Shown piece by piece: positions 16,094-25,026 of a DNA stretch of 64,000 nucleotides (the first letter of the stretch is position 1; every line of letters begins with the position of its first letter). Source of the DNA: Rhizorhabdus phycosphaerae (lineage in GTDB: Bacteria > Pseudomonadota > Alphaproteobacteria > Sphingomonadales > Sphingomonadaceae); the NCBI RefSeq assembly GCF_011044255.1, contig NZ_CP049107.1:3159001-3223000 (forward strand). Direction: 5' to 3'. A program made the position numbers and the translations under genes. A model generated the notes under the pieces. That model did not search any database. It was not told where the DNA came from and saw only the letters and a list, made by a program, of their open reading frames with translations.

Positions 16094-16125
16094 AGAATAT
16101 GGATTCCCGCCTCCGCGGGAATGAC
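16091..16125. repeat. Half repeat behind the GIY-YIG gene
   Basis: TAGAGAATATGG followed by GGATTCCCGCCTCCGCGGGAATGAC matches the right half of copies 1 and 2. It begins within the GIY-YIG stop codon and ends 12 bases before the pheS start. Confidence 0.88.
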
Positions 16126-16137
16126 AAGGGTGGGTCA

Positions 16138-17220
16138 GTGACAAACGAACAGGATCAGTCGCTTTCGGAGATCGCATCGGCGGCGACGCTGGCCGATCTG
16201 GAGGCGATTCGCGTGCGGACGCTGGGCAAGTCGGGGACGATCACCGCGCTGCTCAAGACGCTCGGCGGGATGACTCCCGAACAGCGTCAGGCCGAAGGGC
16301 CGCGCATCCATGCGTTGCGTGAGGCCGTCACCGCTGCGATCGCCGACCGCAAGGCTGCGCTTGAAAGCGCCGCACTCGAGGCGCGGCTCGCCACCGAAAA
16401 ACTCGACATGAGCCTGCCGGTGTCCGCAGGATCGCAGGGCTCGGTCCACCCGGTCGCGCAGGTCATGGACGAACTCGCCGAGATCTTCGCCGACCTCGGA
16501 TTTGCCGTGGCGACCGGCCCCGAGATCGAGGACGACTGGCACAATTTCACCGCGCTCAACATCCCCGAGACCCATCCGGCGCGGGCGATGCACGACACCT
16601 TCTACTTCCCTGACGGCGAGGACGGGCGGAAGATGCTGCTGCGCACGCACACCTCGCCGGTCCAGATCCGGACGATGATGACGCAGGAACCGCCGATCCG
16701 CATCATCGCGCCCGGCCGCACCTATCGTTCCGATTCCGATGCGACCCACACGCCGATGTTCCATCAGGTTGAAGGTCTGGTGATCGATCGCGGCATCCAC
16801 ATGGGCCATCTGAAGTGGACGCTGGAGACCTTCGTGAAGGCCTTCTTCGAGCGCGACGATATCGTGCTGCGCCTGCGGCCGAGCTTCTTCCCCTTCACCG
16901 AACCGTCGGCCGAGGTCGATGTCGGCTTCACCTGGGAAAAGGGCCGCCGCGTGATCGGTGGCGATCCGTCCGCGGCCAATGGCGGCTGGATGGAGATTCT
17001 CGGCTCCGGCATGGTCCACCCGCGCGTGATCGCGGCGTGCGGCCTCGATCCGGACGAGTGGCAGGGCTTTGCCTTTGGCTGCGGCATCGACCGGCTGGCG
17101 ATGCTCAAATATGGGATGGACGATTTGCGCGCCTTCTTCGACGGCGACCTGCGCTGGCTCAAACATTATGGCTTTGCGGCCCTCGACGTACCCACGCTGT
17201 CGGGAGGAGTGGGCGCATGA
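16138..17220 (+). CDS. pheS: Phenylalanyl-tRNA synthetase alpha subunit
   Basis: Catalytic subunit of the alpha2-beta2 enzyme. Class II motifs are clear: motif 1 in [19 protein letters not shown], motif 2 in [12 protein letters not shown] with the [18 protein letters not shown] region, and motif 3 in [14 protein letters not shown]. The N-terminal helical arm is present. The start is GTG at 16138: AGGGTGGG lies upstream, and the longer frame from 16099 would begin MDSRLRGND, which is translated repeat. The protein has 360 residues. Its stop overlaps the pheT start by 4 bases. Confidence 0.96.
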   Translation: MTNEQDQSLSEIASAATLADLEAIRVRTLGKSGTITALLKTLGGMTPEQRQAEGPRIHALREAVTAAIADRKAALESAALEARLATEKLDMSLPVSAGSQGSVHPVAQVMDELAEIFADLGFAVATGPEIEDDWHNFTALNIPETHPARAMHDTFYFPDGEDGRKMLLRTHTSPVQIRTMMTQEPPIRIIAPGRTYRSDSDATHTPMFHQVEGLVIDRGIHMGHLKWTLETFVKAFFERDDIVLRLRPSFFPFTEPSAEVDVGFTWEKGRRVIGGDPSAANGGWMEILGSGMVHPRVIAACGLDPDEWQGFAFGCGIDRLAMLKYGMDDLRAFFDGDLRWLKHYGFAALDVPTLSGGVGA

Positions 17221-19592
17221 AGTTCACCCTGAGCTGGCTCAAGGAGCACCTCGAGACCGAAGCGAGCCTGTCGGCGATCGTCGACGGTCTGACCAAGGTC
17301 GGCCTCGAGGTCGAGGGTGTCGAGGACCCGACCGAGAAGCTGGGTGCGTTTCGCATCGCACGCGTGCTGAGCGCCGCGCCGCACCCGCAGGCTGACAAGC
17401 TGCAGATCCTGTCGGTCGATGTCGGACAGGACGCGCCGCTGCAGGTCGTCTGCGGCGCGCCGAACGCGCGCGCAGGTCTGGTCGGCGTGCTCGGGCAACC
17501 GGGCGACTATGTGCCCGGCCTGGACGTGACGTTGAAGATCGCGGCGATCCGCGGGGTCGAATCGCGCGGCATGATGTGCTCGATGCGCGAGCTGGAACTT
17601 GGCGAGTCGCATGACGGCATCATCGAACTGCCAGCCGATGCACCGGTTGGCGCGGTCTATGTCGACTGGGCCGGCCTCGCCGATCCGGTGATCGACATCG
17701 CGATCACGCCGAACCGGCAGGACTGCATGGGCGTGCGCGGCGTCGCCCGCGATCTGGCCGCAGCCGGCCTCGGCACGCTCAAGCCGCTCAACATACCGAG
17801 CATCGCCGGGCAGGGCGAATGCCCGATCGAGATCCGCACCGACGACCCAGAGGGCTGTCCGGCCTTCTTCGGTCGCGTGGTGCGCGGCGTCGTCAACGGC
17901 GACAGTCCCGAATGGATGGCCAAGCGGCTGAAGGCGGTCGGACAGCGGCCGATCTCGGCGCTGGTGGACATCACCAACTATGTGATGCTCGACCATGGCC
18001 GCCCGCTGCATGTCTATGACCTCGCGAAGCTGCAAGGCCCGCTGGTGGCGCGCAAGGCGAAGCCCGGCGAACAGGTGCTGGCCCTGAACGAGAAGAGCTA
18101 CACGCTCGACGAGACGATGACGGTCATCGCCGACGCCAACGGTGCTGACGACATTGCCGGGATCATGGGCGGGGAGAAGACCGGGGTCACCGGCGCGACC
18201 ACCGACGTGCTGATCGAATGCGCCTATTTCACGCCGGAGGCGGTCGCTCGCACCGGCCAGAAGCTGGGCATCACCTCGGACGCGCGCACCCGGTTCGAAC
18301 GCGGCGTCGATCCGCAGTTCCTCGCCAATGGCCTTGCGATCGCCACCAAGCTGGTGGTCGAGCTGTGCGGTGGGACGCCGACGCAGGTCGTCGAGGCGGG
18401 CACGCCGCCATCGGGGACCAAGGCGCTGCGCTATGATCCGACGCTCACCGAGAAGCTCGCCGGCCTGCATGTCGAGGTCGATCGCCAGCGTTCCATCCTC
18501 ACCTCGCTGGGCTTCGGGATCGACGCGGTCTGGAATGTGTCGGTACCGAGCTGGCGCCGCGACGTCGATGGCCCGGCCGACCTGGTCGAGGAAGTCGTCC
18601 GGATCGTCGGCATCGACAACATTCCATCGACGCCGCTGCCGCGTGCCGAGGGTGTGGCCCGTCCGACGGCGACCCTGCTCCAGAAGGTCGAGCGCCGTGC
18701 GCGCCGCACCGCTGCGGCGCGTGGCCTGAACGAGGCCGTCACCTGGAGCTTCATCAGCGAGGCCGAGGCAGCGCCCTTCGGTGGCGGCGCCTGGACGCTC
18801 GCGAACCCGATCAGCGAGGATCTCAAGGTCATGCGGCCGTCGCTGCTGCCGGGGCTGATCGCCGCCGCGCGCCGCAACGCCGATCGGGGTGCGGGAAGCA
18901 TCCGCCTGTTCGAGATCGGCCGCCGCTATCTGGCGGGTAGCGAGGGTCTGACTCTCGGCTTCCTGCTTGCTGGTGACCGCGCGGCACGCGACTGGCGTAC
19001 GGGCAAGGCCCAGCCTTTCGACGCCTTCGACGCCAAGGCGGAGGCCGTCGCGTTGCTCGGCGCGATCGGTGCTCCGGTCGACCGGGTCCAGCTGTACGAA
19101 GCGCAGGCGAGCGGCATCTATCACCCGGGCCGCTCTGGCTCGCTGCGTCTCGGCCCCAAGACCGTGCTGGCCGAGTTTGGCGAACTTCATCCTGCGATCG
19201 CCAAGGCGTTCGACATCGATGGCGTCGTCGTGGCGGGGGAGATCTTTCTCGACGCAGTGCCCGCAAAGCGCGGCGGAAGCGATCATATGCGCGACGCCTA
19301 TGCACCGCCGCCGCTCCAGCCGGTAAGGCGCGACTTCGCCTTCCTCATGGCGGCGGACAAAGCCGGCGACGATCTGCTGCGTGCGGTGCGTGGCGCCGAC
19401 AAGGCGGCGATCGTCGATGCGCGGCTGTTCGACGTCTTCCAAGGCCAGGGCGTTGCCGAAGGCGAGAAGTCGGTGGCGATCGAAGTGGTGCTGCAGCCGT
19501 CGGACAAGAGCTTCACCGATGCCGATCTGCAGGGAATCTCCGAGCGCATCGTCGCTGCCGCCGCCAAACAGGGGGCGCGGCTGCGCGGATAG
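17217..19592 (+). CDS. pheT: Phenylalanyl-tRNA synthetase beta subunit
   Basis: A 791-residue partner of PheS. Domain order fits the family. [13 protein letters not shown] opens the protein. A tRNA-binding EMAP-like domain follows (about residues 40-150, [16 protein letters not shown]), then B3/B4 editing and B5 domains (about 200-480, including [17 protein letters not shown]). A catalytic-like core and a C-terminal anticodon-binding FDX-ACB domain (about 700-790, [10 protein letters not shown]) complete it. The ATG overlaps the pheS TGA. No strong terminator follows. Confidence 0.97.
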   Translation: MKFTLSWLKEHLETEASLSAIVDGLTKVGLEVEGVEDPTEKLGAFRIARVLSAAPHPQADKLQILSVDVGQDAPLQVVCGAPNARAGLVGVLGQPGDYVPGLDVTLKIAAIRGVESRGMMCSMRELELGESHDGIIELPADAPVGAVYVDWAGLADPVIDIAITPNRQDCMGVRGVARDLAAAGLGTLKPLNIPSIAGQGECPIEIRTDDPEGCPAFFGRVVRGVVNGDSPEWMAKRLKAVGQRPISALVDITNYVMLDHGRPLHVYDLAKLQGPLVARKAKPGEQVLALNEKSYTLDETMTVIADANGADDIAGIMGGEKTGVTGATTDVLIECAYFTPEAVARTGQKLGITSDARTRFERGVDPQFLANGLAIATKLVVELCGGTPTQVVEAGTPPSGTKALRYDPTLTEKLAGLHVEVDRQRSILTSLGFGIDAVWNVSVPSWRRDVDGPADLVEEVVRIVGIDNIPSTPLPRAEGVARPTATLLQKVERRARRTAAARGLNEAVTWSFISEAEAAPFGGGAWTLANPISEDLKVMRPSLLPGLIAAARRNADRGAGSIRLFEIGRRYLAGSEGLTLGFLLAGDRAARDWRTGKAQPFDAFDAKAEAVALLGAIGAPVDRVQLYEAQASGIYHPGRSGSLRLGPKTVLAEFGELHPAIAKAFDIDGVVVAGEIFLDAVPAKRGGSDHMRDAYAPPPLQPVRRDFAFLMAADKAGDDLLRAVRGADKAAIVDARLFDVFQGQGVAEGEKSVAIEVVLQPSDKSFTDADLQGISERIVAAAAKQGARLRG

Positions 19593-19719
19593 AAATGGGC
19601 GCATTTCACGATATGTAGCCGCTTTGTAGCGGTGATGTGTCGCGTCCGACATCGTTCGGAAATTGCCTGAAACCTCCTCTGCCTAAGCGGTGTCCCACCG
19701 CCCCAGCAGAGGATTTTTC

Positions 19720-22700
19720 ATGCCCGATCGTTTGCCCCGCCGTCCCGTCGCCATCCACGACCGCAGGCGATCGGCGGGATTGGGGCTCGCCGCGCTTGCA
19801 GCGGGTTTGAGCGCTGCCTCGGCGCAGGCCGATCCGCTAAGCGTTTCGTCCGCGCGGACGACGGCGGTCACCACCGCGAGTGCCGCGAACGACAGCGCGG
19901 GCGACATCAGCGTCACTAGCGCCGGGTCGATCATCGTAGAGGACGAGGGGCCGGCGGTCCTCGTCAACAGCGACAACAGCGTCACGAACGAGGGGACTAT
20001 CGGTTCCAGCGCCTCGACGGGAGCCACTGCGCTTCTGGTCGACGCTTCCGGCGGACGGTCCGCGACGATTACCAATGACGGGACCATCAGTGTCACGGGG
20101 TCCGAGGGCAGCGACAATTATGGCATCCGCATCGTGGGCGACCTGTTCACCGGATCGCTGCTCGGCTCGACCGATGGCAGCGTCACGGTCGGCGGCACGA
20201 ATTCGCACGCCGTTTCGATCGAGGCGCCTCTGGTGGGAGACATCGGCCTCAGCAACCTGATCGTCACCGGCGCCGACTCGGTCGCATTGGGAATCTATGC
20301 CCCCGTAACAGGCGACATCACGCTGGATGGCAGCAGCTATGCTTCGGCGGCCAACGCCACGGGCGTGCTCATCGCGGCCCCGCTGGACGGCACGCTGACG
20401 GTGCAGGGGACCGTCAGTGCAGGCCAGTCGTCGGGTACCGGGACGGACAGCGACGGCAACACCGTGAGCATCTACGCGGCTTCCGGCACGGTCGTGCAGA
20501 TCTCGGCAGATGTGACGGGCGGCTTCGTCAACGACCGCTATTATGAAAGCTCGGCAGGCGAGCGTGTAGGCGACACGGCTGTGTCGAGCTCGGACACGCT
20601 GATCGCCGGTGCGCTCGTTGGAACGAACGGAAGCACCGCCCTGCTGGTGACCCCGGTCGAGGGCAGTACCACCGACATTCTGATCTCTGCGGTCGGGGAG
20701 AATGGTACCGATGATGGCTATGGTATCGTGAACCGTTCGGCGATCAGTGGGGCCGGAACCGAATATGGCTATTCGGTGACGAGCGTCCGTATCGCCGGGA
20801 CCGATGACGCGGCAGTCTCCGTCGAGGGTGGGCTGATCAACCAGAGCAACGGGACGATCACCGCATCGGTGCGCGCGGCAACCGCCATCGCCCTCGAAGT
20901 GGGCTCGGCAGCGACGGTGCCGGAAATCGTCAATCAGGGATCGATCACGGCCACCGATTCGACCGTGGAAAGCGATGTGACATCGGTCGCGCAGGCCATC
21001 GTCCTGCGTGCGGGCTCTACGGTGAACCGGCTCGTAAACAGTGGCGCCATCGGTGCAATCACCAGCAGCGCTGACAGCGGGAGCGCGACGGCAATTCTGG
21101 ACGAAGGCGGCACGATCGGATCGATCGTCAACAGCGGAACGATTTCGGCGAGTGGTGCGGAGGCTGTCGCGATCGATCTGAGCGCCGGAACGCAGGCGGT
21201 GACCGTCTCCAACAGCGGAAACATCATCGGCGACATACGCTTCGGATCGGGCGATTCGACCTATAGCGCCAGTTCGGGAAAGCTGACGGGGGCCATCGCC
21301 TTCGGCAGCGGCGACAACCTGTTGTCGCTGTCGGGCACGACCAGCTTCACCAACAGCCTCACCATCGGCACCGGTGGGACATTGGCGGTGACCCTGAGCG
21401 ACAGCGCGACGCTCGACCTCGGGACGTCAGCCCCGCTGCTGTCGTCCCTGTCGGCCTCCGGCAGTTCGCAGCTCGTCATTCCGATCGCCACTGGCAGTCT
21501 GGGCGTGAACGTGACCGGAACGGCCAGCTTCCTGGGAGACAGTCGGATCAGCCTCTACATTACCGATCAGCCCGGTTCCGCACCGATTCAGGTGCTGACG
21601 GCGGGCGGGGGAATTGCCACCGACCATCTCTCGACCCTGATCAGCCAGGATTCGCTGCCTTATCTCTACACGCTCAGCGACTATGGGATCAGCAACGGGA
21701 CTTTGAGCATCACGCTTCACCAGCGCACCGGAAGCGAGGCCGGTTTCGCGCCCGGTGTTGCCGCCCTGTTCGACCAGTCGATGGTCGCGTTCGGCAACGG
21801 TACCACCTTCCGGACCATCGCCAACCTGCCCGACCAGGCATCGGTGCGGGCGGCCTATCGCCAGATCATTCCCGCCGGCTATGGGTCGATGCCGATCCGG
21901 CTGGCGCAGGCCGTCACGGCCGGCGCCAGCGGTGCGGTACGGGGGCGGCTCGATACGCTGGCGGCCATGGAACCGTGGCGCGAATCCGACGCGATCGGCT
22001 TCACGCCCTGGATTCAGCAAAGCGCGAACCTGCTGCGGCAGCGGGATAAACTCGACGATCCCGGCTTCGAGAGCGATCGCTATACATTATCCTTCGGTGC
22101 GGATTATGCGCTTACCCGCTCGCTCACTGTCGGATTGGCATCCACCTTCGCCTGGGACGACGTCCGGATCGACGGCATGACAGCAGTGTCGAACAAGCCG
22201 TTCAGCGTGAACTCGAAGCTGGTCGACGTCTATGCCGGTTGGCACGGCGGGCCCTTTTTCGCCCAGCTTTCGGCCGGCTATGGCTGGACCAGCTATGATT
22301 TTCAGCGCGAGATTACCATCGGCGACATATTGGCGACCCAATCTTCGCGCTGGTCAGGAAAGATCCTGTCGAGCGATGCCGTGGTCGGCGCACGCTTTTC
22401 TCTCGGTCGCTTCTCCATCGAGCCATCGAACAGCCTTTCCTATACGCGGCTTCGTCAGGGCGGCTACACGATGAGCGGTGGCGGCGACCTCGACCTTTCG
22501 GTCCGTGGGCGCACCGATAAGGCGCTGCTGGAAAACGTCCGACTGGCTGTCGGCTATGACGTGCCGCTGGGCGAGGAGCAGGCGATTGGTTTCAATCTGC
22601 GCGGAGGATATTCGCTGCAACTCGACCGATCCGTATCGGCGCTGTCGGCACAGTTTCTGGCGGGGGGCAGTGCCTTCGACATGACCAGTGCCCGGCTCGG

Positions 22701-22836
22701 GGGAAGCTCGGTGCAGGCGGGGGCAGGCTTGAGCTTCCGGACACCCGGATTTCTCGTGTCGCTAGCCGGCGATCGGCGCGAAGAGAGCGGCTACAGCGAT
22801 ACGGCTTTCACGCTGGCGGCGCGGCTGGCCTTCTGA
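19720..22836 (+). CDS. Autotransporter with beta-helical passenger
   Basis: A 1038-residue type V secreted protein. An extended signal region (about residues 1-40) is followed by a passenger rich in Ser, Thr, Gly and Asn. Recurring VNSGTI and TNDGTISVTG motifs in the passenger indicate a right-handed beta-helix. The C-terminal autotransporter barrel spans about 740-1038, beginning near GFAPGVAALFDQSM and ending in the aromatic signature LAARLAF. No protease triad is apparent, so adhesin or surface-layer function is possible. AGAGGATTTTTC precedes the chosen ATG; an upstream in-frame ATG at 19690 lacks such a site. Confidence 0.92.
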   Translation: MPDRLPRRPVAIHDRRRSAGLGLAALAAGLSAASAQADPLSVSSARTTAVTTASAANDSAGDISVTSAGSIIVEDEGPAVLVNSDNSVTNEGTIGSSASTGATALLVDASGGRSATITNDGTISVTGSEGSDNYGIRIVGDLFTGSLLGSTDGSVTVGGTNSHAVSIEAPLVGDIGLSNLIVTGADSVALGIYAPVTGDITLDGSSYASAANATGVLIAAPLDGTLTVQGTVSAGQSSGTGTDSDGNTVSIYAASGTVVQISADVTGGFVNDRYYESSAGERVGDTAVSSSDTLIAGALVGTNGSTALLVTPVEGSTTDILISAVGENGTDDGYGIVNRSAISGAGTEYGYSVTSVRIAGTDDAAVSVEGGLINQSNGTITASVRAATAIALEVGSAATVPEIVNQGSITATDSTVESDVTSVAQAIVLRAGSTVNRLVNSGAIGAITSSADSGSATAILDEGGTIGSIVNSGTISASGAEAVAIDLSAGTQAVTVSNSGNIIGDIRFGSGDSTYSASSGKLTGAIAFGSGDNLLSLSGTTSFTNSLTIGTGGTLAVTLSDSATLDLGTSAPLLSSLSASGSSQLVIPIATGSLGVNVTGTASFLGDSRISLYITDQPGSAPIQVLTAGGGIATDHLSTLISQDSLPYLYTLSDYGISNGTLSITLHQRTGSEAGFAPGVAALFDQSMVAFGNGTTFRTIANLPDQASVRAAYRQIIPAGYGSMPIRLAQAVTAGASGAVRGRLDTLAAMEPWRESDAIGFTPWIQQSANLLRQRDKLDDPGFESDRYTLSFGADYALTRSLTVGLASTFAWDDVRIDGMTAVSNKPFSVNSKLVDVYAGWHGGPFFAQLSAGYGWTSYDFQREITIGDILATQSSRWSGKILSSDAVVGARFSLGRFSIEPSNSLSYTRLRQGGYTMSGGGDLDLSVRGRTDKALLENVRLAVGYDVPLGEEQAIGFNLRGGYSLQLDRSVSALSAQFLAGGSAFDMTSARLGGSSVQAGAGLSFRTPGFLVSLAGDRREESGYSDTAFTLAARLAF

Positions 22837-22842
22837 TCGTGG

Positions 22843-23478
22843 TCAGAGTGGCTGTTTCACTGACGCGGCGCGCGCGGAATAGCTGTGCCAGGTGAAGATG
22901 GCCGCCGCGCCACGGTGCGGACGCCAGGCCTCGGCCAGTCGCCGGGTCTCGCGTTCCGACGGGCGCTCCGGCAGGCCGAGCAGGCGGCCGGTCTCTATCT
23001 GTACGGCGAGGTCGCCGGCGGGCCAGATATCGGGGCGCCCCTCGGCGAACAAAAGGTAGATTTCCGCCGACCAGCGCCCAATGCCCTTGATCGCTGTCAT
23101 CTGGGCAATCGCTTCCTCGTCCTCCTCGGGGAGCCGCGTGAAGTCGATCCGGCCGTCGGCCACATGCTCGGCAAGGCTGCGTGCATAGGCAACCTTCTGA
23201 CGCGACAGACCGGCGAGGCGCAGCATCTCGTCCGACGCCGCTGCGACGCGCTCCGGAGCGAGACCTCCACCGACAACGGTTTCAAGCTTCGACCAGATCG
23301 CGTTGGCGGCCGCGACGCTGACCTGTTGCCCGACGATCGTGCGCAACAGCGTCTGATAGCCGCGCTCGCGGATGCGCGGTTCGGGATAGCCTATCGCGGC
23401 GATCATCCGGGCAAAGGCGGGCTCCAGCGCCGCCAGTGCATCCAGGCCTTGTTGCAATTGCACCGCGGAAAGGCTCAT
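22843..23478 (-). CDS. DNA-3-methyladenine glycosylase, AlkA/HhH-GPD type
   Basis: A 211-residue base-excision repair enzyme of the HhH-GPD superfamily. It has LLRTIVGQQVSVAAANAIWSK, the helix-hairpin-helix AIKGIGRWSAE (about residues 129-139) and the expected catalytic aspartate D156 in PAGDLAVQ. It removes alkylated purines from DNA. No iron-sulfur cysteines are present, which fits AlkA rather than Nth. AGGAACCGAA precedes the ATG at 23478; a longer frame from 23541 adds an unlikely extension. It is divergent from the ferredoxin gene and convergent with the autotransporter. Confidence 0.9.
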   Translation of the reverse strand: MSLSAVQLQQGLDALAALEPAFARMIAAIGYPEPRIRERGYQTLLRTIVGQQVSVAAANAIWSKLETVVGGGLAPERVAAASDEMLRLAGLSRQKVAYARSLAEHVADGRIDFTRLPEEDEEAIAQMTAIKGIGRWSAEIYLLFAEGRPDIWPAGDLAVQIETGRLLGLPERPSERETRRLAEAWRPHRGAAAIFTWHSYSARAASVKQPL

Positions 23479-23559
23479 TTCGGTTCCTGCTCTTGATTTC
23501 GCTAGGGTTGCGCGACATAGCCGCGCCAAATCCGCAGTCATATTGTCGGGGGAGTGCTA

Positions 23560-23877
23560 ATGCCCAAGTTGGTTGTCGTCACGCGCGAGGGTGAAGAGTC
23601 GGTGCTCGATGCCGAGGCCGGCCTGTCGGTCATGGAAGTCATCCGCGACGCGGGAATCGACGAGCTTCTGGCGCTCTGCGGCGGTTGCTGCTCCTGCGCC
23701 ACCTGTCATGTCTATGTCGATCCGGCATTTGTCGGCGTCCTTCCCGAGATGAGCGATGACGAGAACGACCTGCTCGACAGCAGCGATCATCGCGACGAGC
23801 GTTCGCGCCTGTCGTGCCAGATCGCGATGAGCGACGAGCTCGACGGCCTGACGGTCACCATCGCACCCGAGGATTGA
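23560..23877 (+). CDS. 2Fe-2S ferredoxin
   Basis: A 105-residue adrenodoxin/putidaredoxin-type ferredoxin. The cluster ligands are in [17 protein letters not shown] and the later SCQI, matching CX5CX2C plus a distal cysteine. The acidic segment [10 protein letters not shown] is typical of the interaction surface with a reductase or P450. No P450 or ferredoxin reductase lies nearby, so it may serve iron-sulfur assembly or another oxygenase. GGGGGA precedes the ATG. A stem-loop terminator follows the stop. Confidence 0.93.
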   Translation: MPKLVVVTREGEESVLDAEAGLSVMEVIRDAGIDELLALCGGCCSCATCHVYVDPAFVGVLPEMSDDENDLLDSSDHRDERSRLSCQIAMSDELDGLTVTIAPED

Positions 23878-23885
23878 TCTGTTGG

Positions 23886-23906
23886 GGACCGGGCGTCGCC
23901 CGGTCC
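23886..23906 (+). terminator. Stem-loop after the ferredoxin gene
   Basis: GGACCGGGC and GCCCGGTCC form a perfect 9-base stem with a 3-base loop, 8 bases after the ferredoxin stop. The downstream tract TCCCGTTTCTT is only moderately T-rich. It may also serve the convergent rlmB transcript. Confidence 0.55.
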
Positions 23907-23958
23907 TCCCGTTTCTTGCTGCGTTGAGCACCGGCGCCGCGCTTTACGGCGGCCCGCC

Positions 23959-24702
23959 TCAGCCTCGCGTGGCGATCGCGTAGAGCGCGATCGCGGCCGC
24001 GTTGGAGATGTTCAGACTCTCGACGCGCGGACTGATCGGCAGCTTCGCCAGCTCGTCGCAATGCGCCTCGGTGTTCTGGCGCATGCCTTCGCCCTCTGCT
24101 CCCAGCACGACCGCGATGCGGGCATTGCCCATCACGTCGCCCAGCGTCGCCTTGGCATGGCCGGTCAGGCCGACCCGCCAGAATCCGGCTTCGGCAATTT
24201 CTTCGAGCGCGCGCGCGAGGTTGACGACGCGGACCCAGGGCACCAGCTCCAGCGCCCCTGACGCCGCGCGCGCCAGCGCGCCCGATTCGGGCGGGGCGTG
24301 ACGATCCTGGGTAATGATGCCGAGCGCATCGAATGCCGCGGCGGAGCGAAGCACCGCGCCGACATTGTGCGGATCGGTGACCTGATCGAGGACGATCAGC
24401 GGCCGGCGGTCGTCGCGCCCCTCGTCGAGCAGATCGCCGAGCCAGATTTCGGGCAGCGGATCGACCTCGATCACCAGCCCCTGATGCGGCGCGTCATGCG
24501 GCACCAGTCGGCCGAGATCGGCGACGTCGGCAAAGGTGACGGGTAGCGACGACGGCAGGTCGAGCGCGGCGACGGCCTCGCGCGTACCCCACAGCCTTTT
24601 CACCGTCCGTTGCGGATTGGCGAGTGCCGCTGTGACGGCATGACGACCCCAGAAGCGGGGACGGTTCGACGGGGACTGGGATGGGCGGTGGCCTCTGCGC
24701 AT
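23959..24702 (-). CDS. rlmB: 23S rRNA (guanosine-2'-O-)-methyltransferase RlmB-like (SpoU family)
   Basis: A 247-residue SPOUT methyltransferase. An N-terminal substrate-binding domain opens with WGRHAVTAALANPQR. The SpoU motifs follow: LDQVTDPHNVGAVLRSAAAF, VVLGAEGEGM and SLNISNAAAIALYA. RlmB methylates G2251 in the peptidyl-transferase P loop; the exact target here is inferred from family similarity. It lies divergent from tRNA-Tyr, as is common in related genomes. It begins with a basic, low-complexity tail (MRRGHRPSQSPSNRPR). Confidence 0.93.
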   Translation of the reverse strand: MRRGHRPSQSPSNRPRFWGRHAVTAALANPQRTVKRLWGTREAVAALDLPSSLPVTFADVADLGRLVPHDAPHQGLVIEVDPLPEIWLGDLLDEGRDDRRPLIVLDQVTDPHNVGAVLRSAAAFDALGIITQDRHAPPESGALARAASGALELVPWVRVVNLARALEEIAEAGFWRVGLTGHAKATLGDVMGNARIAVVLGAEGEGMRQNTEAHCDELAKLPISPRVESLNISNAAAIALYAIATRG

Positions 24703-24773
24703 GGCATTGCCTTAGCGATCAGGCAGCGGTTCATGCAAGCATGCCGAAAGGCGAGATTTTTGCGCAGCGGGCG

Positions 24774-24802
24774 TTGACAGCGTCGCTGCGAGACGCCATG
24801 GA
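24774..24802 (+). promoter_or_regulatory. Possible sigma-70 promoter of tRNA-Tyr
   Basis: A consensus TTGACA at 24774-24779 is followed after 17 bases by CATGGA, a weak -10 element. The tRNA begins 24 bases further on. The -35 match is exact; the -10 is poor, so confidence is limited. Confidence 0.4.
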
Positions 24803-24825
24803 GCCGCCTCGCTTCAGGCGCCTCC

Positions 24826-24911
24826 GGAGGGGTGGCCGAGTGGTTAAAGGCAGCAGACTGTAAATCTGCCCGTGCAAGCGTACGCTGGTTCGAATCCAGC
24901 CCCCTCCACCA
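24826..24911 (+). tRNA. tRNA-Tyr (anticodon GTA), CCA encoded
   Basis: The acceptor stem GGAGGGG pairs with CCCCTCC, followed by discriminator A and an encoded CCA. The anticodon arm reads CAGACTGTAAATCTG with GTA in the loop. A class II variable arm and the T arm (GCTGGTTCGAATCCAGC) are present. A spurious antisense frame with the tell-tale sequence GLDSNQRTLARADL covers it. Confidence 0.98.
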
Positions 24912-25026
24912 TCTTCCCTCGAAACCTTTTTCTGAGCCGGTCCTAAGAGCCTGGTCTGTGCCTCTCGGCATGTTCGATCGCGCCCATGGATTGACCTTGC
25001 GCGGCGCGCGCGTGCAAGGAGCCGCC

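Noticed and set aside
16099-16137. Longer pheS start beginning MDSRLRGND
   Set aside because: The extra residues are translated repeat; a GTG with a ribosome-binding site lies just downstream.
17166-19652. 828-codon frame on the minus strand
   Set aside because: It is the mirror of pheT and has the arginine-rich composition of a high-GC shadow frame.
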